64,000 nt of DNA from Pyxidicoccus xibeiensis (GCF_024198175.1 NZ_JAJVKV010000004.1:806001-870000), one strand, 5' to 3'; numbered from the stretch's first letter, positions 1 to 8,546 are shown. The notes: generated by a model not told the origin, from the letters alone. Program-made: numbers and translations.

Positions 1-1792
1 CGGTGCGCCGCCGCTCCTCCAGGTCCGCCATCTGGTAGTCGTAGAGCACCGCGCGCACCATCCTCGGCGGCCCGTCCGGAAAGGGATTGCCTTCGAGCAG
101 TCCCAGCACCTCCGGCGAGCCCTCCAGCAGCCGCGCCAGGAAGGAGATGAACCAGCCCGGCGGCGAGCCGAGCGCGGCGAACCACATCTGCCAGTCCAGC
201 CGCGGCTGGTGGGGCGCCACCTGCCTCGGGGGCCGCTCCGGGTCGCCGACCTTGAAGCGGAAGGAGTATTCCTTCCAGTGCTCCCCGTCGTCGGAGCCCT
301 CGACGAGAATCTCCGGCCGCTCCACCGTCATCACGCTGAAGAGGCCATAGGGATTCACGGAGCGCAGCGGGCGCGCGCGTGACTCCAGCCACGCCAGTCC
401 CCGGACGAGCGGCTCCGGCCTGCGGGGCATCCACCCGAAGCGGTGCAGCACCTCCGCCCCCCCGAGCGCCAGCACCGGCGTGGCCGCCACCGCCGACAGC
501 CCCGTGCGCCACCAGGGCCTGGGCTCGGCGGGCGCCCCGGCCTCCAGCGGCAGCACGCGCCGCAGCGCCGCGTCGTCCAGCAGCCAGAACCCCAGCACCA
601 GGGACTGGAGGTTGAAGAAGCCGTAGTTGCCCGTGGCGATGATGGTGGCCTGGAGCCCACCGAAGGCCCAGAACGCCAGCTGCCGCAGCCGCCGGGGCGC
701 GAAGGTGAGGAAGGGCAGTCCCGTCTCCGCGCCGAGCACCGCCGCGGTGGAGGCCCGCTGGAACCCGCGGGGCAGCTGGTGCGCGTACCAGCCGCCGCGC
801 GTGGGCAGCGGCGCCGTCTCGAAATAGTGGTCGCACGCCGTCAGCTCGCGCCAGGTCGCGTCCCCCGACTGGAGCTTGCTGACGCCGGAGCCGAAGTAGA
901 GCCGGAACACGAGCAGCCGGAAGAGGAGCACGTCCAGCGCGGAGGGCGCGTCACGGCCCAGCCCCGGCCGCAGCCCTCCGGGCGCCGTCAGCGCCGCCAG
1001 CAGCCCCATCTCCAGCAGCAGCACGTCCCACTGGAAGGAGAGGAACTCGCGGCCCACCGACACATAGGAGAGGTACAGCCCCCACAGCAGCGCCACGCTC
1101 TTGCGCGGCGCCACGTTGAAGAGCAGCGCCAGCGACAGGAGCTGCCCCGCGCGACACCCACGCACCAGCGCGTCGTCGGAGGCATCCAGCCAGAACACCG
1201 ACGGCATCAACCGCCAGGCCTCGGGCCCGGTCTCCTCCCTGCGCAGGGCCTCCAGTCGCTCGCGCACCGGACGGATGCCTCGCGCGCCATAGAGGCCGAG
1301 CACCTGCCGCCCCAGCGACGTGAAGGCGACGAGGAACGTGGCCCCCGTCAGCCGGAGGAAGGCCCAGCGCACCAGCCGGTATTCGCTCGGCCCCACGCCG
1401 CGCCCGAAGAGCAGGACGTCCACCTTCGAGGCCCGGCGCCGGTTGCGGGCGATGACGGCATAGACACCCCGGGCGACGTGCAGCACGCCGGGCAGCAGCC
1501 CCAGCTTCGCCGCCACCCGCGTCCCCCTGCGGGGCGACCAGGAGAGCGCCCGGAAGACGGCCTCCGCGCCTCGCGTCACCCGGCCGGACGGCTCGACCAG
1601 GTGCATGGCCTTGCGCATGTCCTCTGCCCGGATGCCGAGCAGCCAGCGATGCCACCGCCGGCCCGGCGTGAACCGCACCCGGCCCGCGGTACTCGACTGC
1701 CACCGCGAGACCCAGCGCCGGCAGAAGCCACAGTCCCCATCGAAGAGCACGAGCGGCCGCCGCAACGGGGCCTCGAGAAGAATCCGCTCCAT
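1..1792 (-). CDS. DCC thiol-oxidoreductase / lipase maturation factor fusion (3' end cut by window)
   Basis: The protein reads inward from ATG at 1792 and is still open at base 1, so at least 597 residues are present. The N-terminus carries LVLFDGDCGFC, the DGxCxxC signature of DCC (DUF393) thiol-disulfide oxidoreductase-like proteins. The rest (about residue 120 onward) is a multi-pass membrane protein with the pattern of lipase maturation factor family proteins: an FGSGVSKLQSGD motif, several hydrophobic helices, then a soluble segment with VEGSDDGEHWKEYSF and QPRLDWQMWFAALG. In animals LMF1 assists folding of secreted lipases in the ER; the bacterial role is unproven. The fusion suggests disulfide or redox assistance to folding, which is inference. 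It is divergent from the MBL-fold gene at 1938. Confidence 0.8.
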   Translation of the reverse strand, partial: MERILLEAPLRRPLVLFDGDCGFCRRWVSRWQSSTAGRVRFTPGRRWHRWLLGIRAEDMRKAMHLVEPSGRVTRGAEAVFRALSWSPRRGTRVAAKLGLLPGVLHVARGVYAVIARNRRRASKVDVLLFGRGVGPSEYRLVRWAFLRLTGATFLVAFTSLGRQVLGLYGARGIRPVRERLEALRREETGPEAWRLMPSVFWLDASDDALVRGCRAGQLLSLALLFNVAPRKSVALLWGLYLSYVSVGREFLSFQWDVLLLEMGLLAALTAPGGLRPGLGRDAPSALDVLLFRLLVFRLYFGSGVSKLQSGDATWRELTACDHYFETAPLPTRGGWYAHQLPRGFQRASTAAVLGAETGLPFLTFAPRRLRQLAFWAFGGLQATIIATGNYGFFNLQSLVLGFWLLDDAALRRVLPLEAGAPAEPRPWWRTGLSAVAATPVLALGGAEVLHRFGWMPRRPEPLVRGLAWLESRARPLRSVNPYGLFSVMTVERPEILVEGSDDGEHWKEYSFRFKVGDPERPPRQVAPHQPRLDWQMWFAALGSPPGWFISFLARLLEGSPEVLGLLEGNPFPDGPPRMVRAVLYDYQMADLEERRRT

Positions 1793-1858
1793 GCAGGAAG
1801 GTTGGGTGTGCCCGCGAATGGTGGCCGCCCGGTTCGTTCCTGACCGCCCGCTCCGGGA

Positions 1859-1871
1859 GCAGGAGTCCTGC
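1859..1871. promoter_or_regulatory. 13-bp perfect dyad in the divergent LMF/MBL promoter region
   Basis: GCAGGA-G-TCCTGC is a perfect inverted repeat in the 145-bp gap between the divergent genes starting at 1792 (minus) and 1938 (plus). It is flanked by longer G/C inverted segments. An operator role is inference; no dedicated regulator is adjacent. Confidence 0.3.
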
Positions 1872-1937
1872 CGGGCGGCGTCGCTACTTCGTACCTGCCT
1901 CCACTGGCACCCACGCGCGGTGCCTACGTTTCACCGC

Positions 1938-2591
1938 ATGAGCGAGCCCCAGGGGAAGGCAAAGCGGCTGGTCGAGGTGGTGCCTGGCGTGCATCACTGG
2001 ACCCTCTCCGATGACCGCATCGGCGGCACCCGCAGCGACGCATACGCGGTGGTGGACGTGGACGGCGCGGTCGTCCTCATCGACCCGCTGCCCATCGACG
2101 AGGAGGTGCTGCGCCGGCTCGGCGACGTCAACGCCATCGTCCTGACGGCCGGCAACCACCAGCGCTCGGCGTGGCGCTTCCGCAAGGTCTTCGGTGCCCC
2201 GGTGTGGGCGCCCGAGGGAGCCACCGGCCTGGAGGACACGCCGGACTTCTTCTACGTGGCGGGCGACACGCTGCCGGCCGGGCTCGTCTCCTTCCACACG
2301 CCCGGCCCCACCTTCGCGATGTACACGCTGTGGATGCAGCAGCACCCGCGCGCCGTGGCCTTCATCTCGGACCTGCTGACACACGAGGGCCGGGGCACGC
2401 CGGAGTTCGTCCCCAGCGAGTACCAGGACGAGCCGCTGCGCACGCGGCACAGCGTGCAGCGCATCCTGGACCACCTGCCCGTGCAGACGCTCTGCTTCGC
2501 GCATGGCGCGCCCATCATCGGCGACGGGGCCTCGGCGCTGCGGCGCGCGCTGGAGGAGGACATGGAGTCCCCCGCCGCGCCCTCTCCCTGA
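1938..2591 (+). CDS. MBL-fold (metallo-beta-lactamase-like) protein lacking the canonical metal motif
   Basis: 217 residues from ATG at 1938; upstream in-frame codons would add sequence unlike a protein. The pattern is that of the MBL superfamily: an early strand-rich segment (TRSDAYAVVDVDGAVVLIDP), a GNHQRSA motif where HxHxDH normally lies, FISDLLTHEG in the position of the third metal-ligand region, and CFAHGAPI near the end. The first motif retains a single His instead of HxHxDH, so the metal site is reduced or remodelled and hydrolase activity should not be assumed. It is close to, and convergent with, the unknown gene ending at 2594, with only 2 bp between. Confidence 0.75.
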   Translation: MSEPQGKAKRLVEVVPGVHHWTLSDDRIGGTRSDAYAVVDVDGAVVLIDPLPIDEEVLRRLGDVNAIVLTAGNHQRSAWRFRKVFGAPVWAPEGATGLEDTPDFFYVAGDTLPAGLVSFHTPGPTFAMYTLWMQQHPRAVAFISDLLTHEGRGTPEFVPSEYQDEPLRTRHSVQRILDHLPVQTLCFAHGAPIIGDGASALRRALEEDMESPAAPSP

Positions 2592-2593
2592 CG

Positions 2594-3385
2594 TCAGCCC
2601 TCGCTCACCAGCACGTGCCCCGCGTCCACCCCGGGCGGGACGAGGTGCAGCACCTCGCCCGCCTCCGCCCTGTCCAGCAGCGCGCTCAGCGCGGACAGGT
2701 CCGTGACGGACACCCGCTGGGTGGGCACCCGGTACAGCCGCCGCACCATCGCCTCCGCCACGCGCACTCCGTCCGACAGGTCCGTCTCGTAGACGAACGT
2801 CCGCTCGCCGTACTCGTGGCCACCGGGCACGCGACCCACCAGGCGCAGCGGGCCCAGGCGCGCGTGCACCCGGACGCTCGGGTTGTCCCACTGGGCCACG
2901 CCCCGCAGCCTTCGCGCGCGGAGCATGCCCAGCGTGAGCGCCTTCACCCACGGCGCGGCCCCGGTGCCTGGCAGGAAGCTCAGCAGCGACACGCCGATGA
3001 ACAACCCCGGCGTCACCGACGGCGCCGCGTAGTACGCCGCGCCGATGGTCGGGTCCTCGTCGGCCAGCCCCAGCGCCTCGCGGACCTCCGGCTTCACCAG
3101 CCGCGCCGGACACCGCAGCAGGCCGATGGCGCCCGGCAGCAGGTACAAGTCGGACAGCACCCAGCGCGGCACGCCGATGCCACCGAAGGCGAGCTGGTTC
3201 AGCGCGAGGTACTGCTGCGCCAGCGCCAGGTTCCGCTCCGCGGGCAGGTACGTCGCCGGCACGCCGAATGGCGACAGCTCCAGCGAGCCCGCGTGCTCGC
3301 CCGCGCCCAGCGCCGCCAGCGACACGCCGGGGTGCCGCGCCATGAACTCCTCCACCTGTCGCGCGAGCGCGCCTGTGTCACGCAT
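2594..3385 (-). CDS. Conserved-looking protein of unknown function, coupled to amidinotransferase-like gene
   Basis: 263 residues. I do not recognise the family. ATG at 3385 overlaps the stop of the upstream amidinotransferase-like gene by 8 bp (ATGCGTGA), so translation is probably coupled. There is no signal peptide; the middle part (FIGVSLLSFLPGTG) is mildly hydrophobic. The C-terminal part contains ERTFVYETDLSDGVRVAEAM, and the end is rich in Leu/Asp. The shared operon suggests a partner or accessory to the guanidino-group enzyme, which is inference. An upstream in-frame start at 3463 would lie deep in the neighbour and reads Arg-rich, so it was rejected. Confidence 0.6.
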   Translation of the reverse strand: MRDTGALARQVEEFMARHPGVSLAALGAGEHAGSLELSPFGVPATYLPAERNLALAQQYLALNQLAFGGIGVPRWVLSDLYLLPGAIGLLRCPARLVKPEVREALGLADEDPTIGAAYYAAPSVTPGLFIGVSLLSFLPGTGAAPWVKALTLGMLRARRLRGVAQWDNPSVRVHARLGPLRLVGRVPGGHEYGERTFVYETDLSDGVRVAEAMVRRLYRVPTQRVSVTDLSALSALLDRAEAGEVLHLVPPGVDAGHVLVSEG

Positions 3386-4277
3386 CGGCTTCGATGTCCT
3401 TCGCCACCGTCGCCAGCCGGTACGCGTCCGGAATCCGTACCGCCGCGTCCTCCACCTGCGCACGCGACACGAGGCAGCGTGACGAGCCCCCGCCCTTCTC
3501 GCACAGCTCGCGCATGGTGAGCGGCACCACGCGCATGCCCAGCGCCTCCAGGCGCTCGCGCACCGACGCCTGCACCACCGAAGGGGCCAGCAAGTCCCGC
3601 CCCACCGGCAGCCCGTTGGTGGCGTAGTGCTTGATTTCGTCCTCCGTCACCGTGAGCAGCCGCTGCGCACCGAACCGCTCGCGCAGGCGCGCGTACGACT
3701 CCGGAGCGATGACGTCCGGGCACACCATCAGCCGGTCCACCGAGGGCAGCGGGAGCACCGCCATGTTGCCGTGGAACGCGGGCTCGCGGACCTGGACGCG
3801 GACGACTTCGCCGGGGAAGTAGCGCGCCGCGGCCTCCAGGCCGTCGAGCGTGGTGCGCCCACCCCAGAACAGCAGCGTGGCGCCGTCGAAGGTCGCCACG
3901 TCGCCATGGGCCTCCCAGATGCCGACGCCGGGGTCCACCACTTCCAGGCCCAGGCTCCGGGCCAGGGGGGCCCAGTGCTCGCGCTCGGCCTGCCGGTGCG
4001 CGCTCATCATCCTCGGAAGGAGGAACAGCGGCGGCGCGCCCTCGCGCGGCACCACCTGCCCGCACTCCGCGGCGTACGGCATGCCCGTCAGCAACTCCGA
4101 GGGCGAGGGGAGCGCCACCACCGTGCCACCACGCGCCTCGATTTCACGCGCCAGCGTCAGCCACTCGCGGCGGGCCTGCCGCGCATCGACCTGGGGCGCC
4201 TCGCGGCTGCGGAAGTTGTTCCGCCCGCGCAGGGCCCACGCACGGCCCGGGGGCGACATGAGGAAGAGGTCCATCAT
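3378..4277 (-). CDS. Amidinotransferase / dimethylarginine dimethylaminohydrolase-like protein
   Basis: 299 residues, the usual length for the guanidino-modifying pentein-fold family (arginine deiminase, DDAH, amidinotransferase). Visible family landmarks are AAECGQVV near residue 70, GIWEAHGDVATF (acidic/His region, around residue 120), FHGNMAVLPLPS, and the C-terminal catalytic-loop pattern EKGGGSSRCLVSR with the expected nucleophilic Cys after a Gly-rich turn. The likely reaction is hydrolysis or transfer at the guanidinium of arginine or a derivative, in the cytoplasm; the exact substrate cannot be told from the sequence. It is the first gene of a two-gene unit with the overlapping gene at 2594-3385. 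Confidence 0.75.
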   Translation of the reverse strand: MMDLFLMSPPGRAWALRGRNNFRSREAPQVDARQARREWLTLAREIEARGGTVVALPSPSELLTGMPYAAECGQVVPREGAPPLFLLPRMMSAHRQAEREHWAPLARSLGLEVVDPGVGIWEAHGDVATFDGATLLFWGGRTTLDGLEAAARYFPGEVVRVQVREPAFHGNMAVLPLPSVDRLMVCPDVIAPESYARLRERFGAQRLLTVTEDEIKHYATNGLPVGRDLLAPSVVQASVRERLEALGMRVVPLTMRELCEKGGGSSRCLVSRAQVEDAAVRIPDAYRLATVAKDIEADA

Positions 4278-4591
4278 GGGTTGCTTCTACTCCTCCCCCC
4301 TTCCGCGTCGCCACCACCCGCGAATTCCCCGCAGCGGCCCTGCGGCCGAGCCCTTCAACCCGGGTGCCCGCCCGGCGCACCGGCCTGTAAAGGCTTCCAC
4401 CGGAAAAGGCCCGGCGCCATCCACCGTTCTCCCTTTGCCGGAGTGGCCCGCGCCAGGCATCGGGGCCCCAAGGCGTGGACCCACGCCGGGCTCCAAGGCG
4501 TGGACCCACGCCGCGAAGTGCACGCTGGCGCACCCTCCGCGCATCTTCCTCGTAGTCACGCGGGCGCGGGCGGGACAGGCTCCGTCCCCAC
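4278..4591. other. Non-coding divergent region with a duplicated palindrome
   Basis: A 314-bp gap between genes transcribed away from each other (minus from 4277, plus from 4592). The only clear structure is the pair of dyads at 4468-4513, described separately. The rest is G/C-rich without a recognisable sigma70 promoter, RNA gene or ORF with plausible protein composition. Confidence 0.5.
4468..4513. repeat. Two 21-bp direct repeats, each a perfect dyad
   Basis: Two identical 21-bp copies begin at 4468 and 4493 (25-bp period). Each contains GGCGTGG-AC-CCACGCC, a perfect inverted repeat with 7-bp arms. They lie about 80-125 bp upstream of the GTPase start. They could be a double operator or paired hairpins in the leader RNA. 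Confidence 0.7.
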
Positions 4592-6289
4592 GTGGACGAG
4601 ACGAGACTTCCCGAGCCCGAGACTTTCCGCACCCTGCTGAAGGCCGCCCTGGAGCTGCCGGCGCTGAAGCCCCACGCCGCGCGCCTGGAGCGACTGGTGG
4701 ACGACTATGCGCGCGGGGTGGCGCGCAGGGACTCGCCGCTGGCCGTGGCGCTGGTGGGCGCCACTGGCGCGGGCAAGTCCACCCTGCTCAACGCGCTGGC
4801 CGGTCAGGCCCTGTCGCGCGAGGGGCTGGACCGTCCCACCAGCACCGCCGCCACCGTGTTCGCGCCGGAAGGCGCCTCCGCTGACGCCCTGGAGCAGACG
4901 GGTGCGCGCGTGGTGCGCTATGCGCCCGGGCCGCAGGGCCTGTGGAGCGGCCAGGTGTTCATCGACACGCCGGACCTCAACAGCGTGGCCACCACCCACC
5001 GCGACGTGGCGCGCGCCGCGCTGGAGCGCGCGGACGTGGCGCTCGTCGTCATGCACCGGGGCAGCGTGGCGGAGGCGTCGCAGGTGGAGTTCCTGACGGA
5101 GTTCGCCCGCCGCCGCGCGCTCGTCTTCATGCTCAACTTCGCGGACGAGCTGTCACCCGAGTCCCGCGAGACGCTCAAGACGCAGGTGCGCCGCGTGGCC
5201 TCCGAGCAGTACGGGCTGCCGCAGGAGGACGTGCCCGTCTTCGCCATCAGCGCGCTGGCGGCGAAGGAAGGCCGCGACGTGTCCGGCGAGTTCGGCGCCC
5301 TGCTCTTCCACCTGCGCGGGCTGGCCACCCAGACGGTGGCCGCGCGCGTGCGGCGCTCCAACGCGCTGGGCGCGCTGCAGGAGGTGACTTCGCAGGTGGA
5401 GGCCGCGCTGAAGGAGACGGACGCGCTGCTGTCGCGCACGCGCGACGCGCTGGGCTCCGGGCTGGAGAAGGCGGCGGAGGGCCTGCGCGCGGACTTCGAC
5501 GCCCGGCTGGGGCTGGCCCACGGCCACCTGGCGGCGGAGGTGCGACGGCAGGCGGGAGGACGCTTCTGGGGGCCCGCGGCGTGGGGCCTGAGGCTGTCCT
5601 TGTGGGGAGCGAGCGGGCTGGGCGCGGCGGCGCTGGTGGGGCGGGCCAGCCTGCCCGCGGGACTTGCTGTCGCGGCGGCCTCCACGGTGGCGGACGCGGT
5701 GCGGGGACGCACGCGCGCACGGGCGGCGGAGGCCGCGGTGGTGGAGCCCTTCGAGGACGACTTCAGCGCGGAGTCCGCCGCACGCACGGCGCTGGCCGAG
5801 GCGCGCAGTGTCGCACGGGCCGGGGGCCTGGAGCCGTCGCTGCTGGGCGTGCCGGACCTGGACGCGCTGCTGGACGCGGTGCGGGCCGCGCGCGCGGGGG
5901 CGTGGCGCTACACCGCGACGACGGGGGTGGCGGAGGCGGTGGCCGGCTGGTGGCGCACCGCGCGCTGGCTGGTGCTGCCACTCATCAACCTGCCGCTGCT
6001 GGCGCTGCTGGGACACGTGGGCTGGCGCGTGGTGCGCGCCTACGTGGAAGGCCCCCTGTTGCCGATGGAGTACTTCGTCAACGCGGGGGCCCTCTTCGTG
6101 CTGCTGGCCGGAGCGGGCGCGCTGCTCGCCTCAGCGAGTCTCGCGGGTGCCGCTCGCCGTGCGAGCACGGCGGGGCGCGCCCGTTTCGTCGAGACCCTGG
6201 CCGCCCTGGGCGGGAGGCTGGTTGAGGCCGTCGATGATGGTCTGCGCCCCGGGCGGGAGGCCGCGCGGCGCATCCTGGCGCTCAGGTGA
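4592..6289 (+). CDS. Membrane-associated GTPase (dynamin-like / ribosome-binding GTPase family fold)
   Basis: 565 residues from GTG at 4592. The N-terminal G domain has a textbook P-loop GATGAGKST (residues 56-64), a switch region DRPTSTAATVF, and FIDTPDLNSV as the G3 (DxPG-like) motif; G4 is less obvious (MLNFADEL). After a helical middle, two hydrophobic blocks follow: LWGASGLGAAALVG (about residue 345) and a paired C-terminal segment around residues 460-520. This is the layout of bacterial membrane-remodelling or envelope-located GTPases. Its 3' 159 bp overlap the end of the M23 peptidase gene on the other strand. Confidence 0.7.
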   Translation: MDETRLPEPETFRTLLKAALELPALKPHAARLERLVDDYARGVARRDSPLAVALVGATGAGKSTLLNALAGQALSREGLDRPTSTAATVFAPEGASADALEQTGARVVRYAPGPQGLWSGQVFIDTPDLNSVATTHRDVARAALERADVALVVMHRGSVAEASQVEFLTEFARRRALVFMLNFADELSPESRETLKTQVRRVASEQYGLPQEDVPVFAISALAAKEGRDVSGEFGALLFHLRGLATQTVAARVRRSNALGALQEVTSQVEAALKETDALLSRTRDALGSGLEKAAEGLRADFDARLGLAHGHLAAEVRRQAGGRFWGPAAWGLRLSLWGASGLGAAALVGRASLPAGLAVAAASTVADAVRGRTRARAAEAAVVEPFEDDFSAESAARTALAEARSVARAGGLEPSLLGVPDLDALLDAVRAARAGAWRYTATTGVAEAVAGWWRTARWLVLPLINLPLLALLGHVGWRVVRAYVEGPLLPMEYFVNAGALFVLLAGAGALLASASLAGAARRASTAGRARFVETLAALGGRLVEAVDDGLRPGREAARRILALR

Positions 6290-6922
6290 CATGGACACCA
6301 CGGGCTGGCCCGGGGTGTGCGCGCCCTCGTTCTGCGCCATGAGGGTCTGCTGGCCCGCATCCTTGCAGATGGGGGCGGCCACGCGGGTGTCGCGCACCGG
6401 GTCCCCATAGCCGGCGATGCGCGCCGGCACGGACGGGTTGTTCCAGCCCTTGCCCACCTCACGCGCCACCTTGAAGTGCAGGTGCGCGCCGCAGGCCCAG
6501 CCAGTGGAGCCGGAGAAGCCGATGAGCTGGCCCTCGCGAACGCGCTCACCGGGCTTCACCACCACCGCGCTGAAGTGGAGGTACTGCGTCTCCAGTCCAT
6601 CACCGTGGGAGATGACGACGTAGTTCGCGTACGGCGCGAACTTCTCGTCGCAGCCACCCTTCGTGCTGTCACCGCGCGCCAGGCGCACCGTGCCATCGCG
6701 TGCGGCGACGATGGGGGTGCCGTCGGGCATACGGAAATCCCAGGCATGTGTGTCATTGTGCTGATGGCTGCCCGTGTCGTGTCCCTGGCTCACCGTGTGG
6801 ATACGTCCACAGGCGAAGGGGACGCCGACCTCCGGCATGTCGCCCGGATGGGAGGCAGTCGAGGTGGGAACCGCGGGGGCCGAAGCCAGGAGAGAACCAA
6901 GGAGGATGGCGGAAAGGTTCAT
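6131..6922 (-). CDS. Secreted M23 family metallopeptidase (LytM-type)
   Basis: 263 residues from ATG at 6922, chosen because it gives a clean signal peptide (MNLSAILLGSLLASAPA). The M23 domain (about residues 45-175) has THAWDF for the first metal His/Asp pair and GAHLHF for the HxH motif; GDGLETQYLHFS and GERVREGQLIGFSGSTG are typical LytM-fold segments. The family cleaves peptidoglycan cross-links or, if degenerate, activates amidases; the key residues are present here. The last ~70 residues look disordered and include the 159 bp shared antisense with the GTPase gene, so part of the tail may be a by-product of a missing stop codon. Confidence 0.85.
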   Translation of the reverse strand: MNLSAILLGSLLASAPAVPTSTASHPGDMPEVGVPFACGRIHTVSQGHDTGSHQHNDTHAWDFRMPDGTPIVAARDGTVRLARGDSTKGGCDEKFAPYANYVVISHGDGLETQYLHFSAVVVKPGERVREGQLIGFSGSTGWACGAHLHFKVAREVGKGWNNPSVPARIAGYGDPVRDTRVAAPICKDAGQQTLMAQNEGAHTPGQPVVSMSPERQDAPRGLPPGAQTIIDGLNQPPAQGGQGLDETGAPRRARTASGTRETR

Positions 6923-7045
6923 ATCGGGGCGGGCAGGAAACGGGGGCAAGTCCCCGCGATATTTCCCTGATGATTTTCTCACGAGCCTGGCTACTCCGCG
7001 ACCGGGGCACCTGTGCTCCGTTCTCCTTCCTGGAGGGACTCACAC

Positions 7046-8476
7046 ATGACTCACGAGGGAAGAACGCGCCGATGGGGGTGGAGCCTCTGTCTGCTCGCCT
7101 GCATGGCGGCCTGCCGTAGCGCACCCGTCACGCCGCCCACTTCCATTTCGAAGCCACCAGCTCCAGAGCAGGCGGCCAGCCTCGCGGTGGTGGGGGTGAC
7201 GGTGCTCCCGATGACCACCGGCACCGACGCGCTGGAGGATCAGACGGTGCTGGTGGCAGGCGAGCGCATCGTCGCGATGGGCCCTTCCGCCTCCACCCCC
7301 GTGCCCGAGGGGACGACGCGGGTGGATGGCCGGGGCCGCTGGCTGATGCCGGGGCTTGCCGACATGCACCTGCACCTCCAGCCGGGCACCGGCATGGCGA
7401 GCGAGCCCGCGGGCCAGCAGCTGCGGCTGCTGCTCGCCAATGGTGTCACCACCGCGCGAGCGCTGGGCGCGGCGCCCACGGGACTGGAGCTGCGCGCCCG
7501 CGTGGCGAAGGGCGAGGTGCTCGGGCCCCGGCTGCTGGTGGCCGGCCCGTCCTTCCATGCGAAGTCCGTGAAGGGACCGGAGCACGCCCGCGAGCGCGTG
7601 CGCGAGCAGAAGGCCGCCGGCTTCGACCTGCTCAAGACGCATGGCGGGCTGGGGCGCGAGACGTATGACGCGATGATGGACGAGGCGCGGGCCCAGGGGC
7701 TGCGGGTGAGCGGTCACGTGACACCGGATGTAGGGCTGGCACACGCGCTCGCGTCGGGACAGCAGCTGGAGCACCTCGACGGGTGGCTCGCCGCGCTGCT
7801 CCCGCCGGGGGATGTGGCGAAGGTGGACCAGCTTGACTTCAGCGACGCGCTGCAGCGGATGGACCCGGCGCGCATCCCCGCGCTGGCGCAGGCCACGAAG
7901 AAGGCGGGGGTGTGGAGCTCCCCCACGCTGGACCTCTTCGAGCTGCTCGCGAGCGCGGACCGCCTGGACACGCTGCGCGCACGCCCGGAGCTGCGGTACG
8001 CGCCGCCAGCCGCCGTGGAGGCGTGGACGAAGGCGCTGTCGGACCCGGAGCTGAAGGACGCGCCCGCCGCACGGCGCAAGCGCTTCGTGGAGCTGCGGCG
8101 GCAGGTGGTGCGCGGGCTGCACGCGGCGGGGGCGGGGCTGCTGGTGGGCTCGGACTCGCCGCAGCTCTTCATGGTGACGGGCTTCGCGGTGCACCGGGAG
8201 ATGGAGGCCATGGCCGAGGCGGGCGTGCCGGCGTGGGCGGTGCTGGAGGCGGCCACCCGGGACGCTGCGGAGGCCCTGGGCGAGTCCTCGGACTGGGGCA
8301 CGGTGGCGCCGGGCCAGCGCGCGGACCTGCTGCTGCTGGACGCGGACCCTCGGGTGGACGTGCGCCACACGAGAGACCTCCACGGCGTGCTGCTGCGCGG
8401 GCGGTGGCTGCCGCGCGCCGAGCTGGACGCCATGCTGGAGGAGGTGGCGGCGGCCGTGAAGGCACCGAAGCCCTAG
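7046..8476 (+). CDS. Lipoprotein amidohydrolase family protein
   Basis: 476 residues from ATG at 7046, preceded by TGGAGGGA at a good spacing. The N-terminus is a lipoprotein signal (LLACMAACRS, Cys as the +1 residue), so the enzyme is likely anchored in the envelope. The amidohydrolase landmarks are in order: GLADMHLHL (HxH), FDLLKTHGG (Lys ligand position), VSGHVTPD and EHLDG (His ligands), and GSDSPQL (the Asp). The family hydrolyses C-N bonds of dipeptides, ureides or cyclic amides; the organisation resembles imidazolonepropionase/prolidase-like members. The substrate is unknown. It is followed by the TetR gene after 70 bp that hold a separate promoter. Confidence 0.85.
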   Translation: MTHEGRTRRWGWSLCLLACMAACRSAPVTPPTSISKPPAPEQAASLAVVGVTVLPMTTGTDALEDQTVLVAGERIVAMGPSASTPVPEGTTRVDGRGRWLMPGLADMHLHLQPGTGMASEPAGQQLRLLLANGVTTARALGAAPTGLELRARVAKGEVLGPRLLVAGPSFHAKSVKGPEHARERVREQKAAGFDLLKTHGGLGRETYDAMMDEARAQGLRVSGHVTPDVGLAHALASGQQLEHLDGWLAALLPPGDVAKVDQLDFSDALQRMDPARIPALAQATKKAGVWSSPTLDLFELLASADRLDTLRARPELRYAPPAAVEAWTKALSDPELKDAPAARRKRFVELRRQVVRGLHAAGAGLLVGSDSPQLFMVTGFAVHREMEAMAEAGVPAWAVLEAATRDAAEALGESSDWGTVAPGQRADLLLLDADPRVDVRHTRDLHGVLLRGRWLPRAELDAMLEEVAAAVKAPKP

Positions 8477-8497
8477 CCGGCCCGCCTGGCCGCACCC

Positions 8498-8525
8498 AAC
8501 TTAGTGACTGGTCACTTACTAAGTT
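8498..8525. promoter_or_regulatory. Operator palindrome upstream of the TetR gene
   Basis: A 28-bp imperfect dyad: outer arms AACTTAGT and ACTAAGTT, inner perfect GTGAC-TG-GTCAC. The form and position are those of a TetR-family autoregulatory operator. It covers the predicted -35 hexamer of the promoter at 8509-8537, so binding should block transcription of the TetR and hydroxylase genes. Confidence 0.8.
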
Positions 8526-8537
8526 TGGCGTTATCCT
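8509..8537 (+). promoter_or_regulatory. Predicted sigma70-type promoter of the TetR-hydroxylase operon
   Basis: TGGTCA (8509-8514), a 17-bp spacer, then TATCCT (8532-8537). Each hexamer matches consensus at four of six positions with ideal spacing. Transcription would start only a few bases before the ATG at 8547, so the message would have almost no leader. Confidence 0.5.
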
Positions 8538-8546
8538 CTGGGTGAA

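Noticed and set aside
443..1843. Plus-strand open frame opposite the DCC/LMF gene
   Set aside because: Gln/Pro/Arg-rich and extends to the window edge pattern only by lack of stops; the minus strand shows DGDCGFC and membrane helices.
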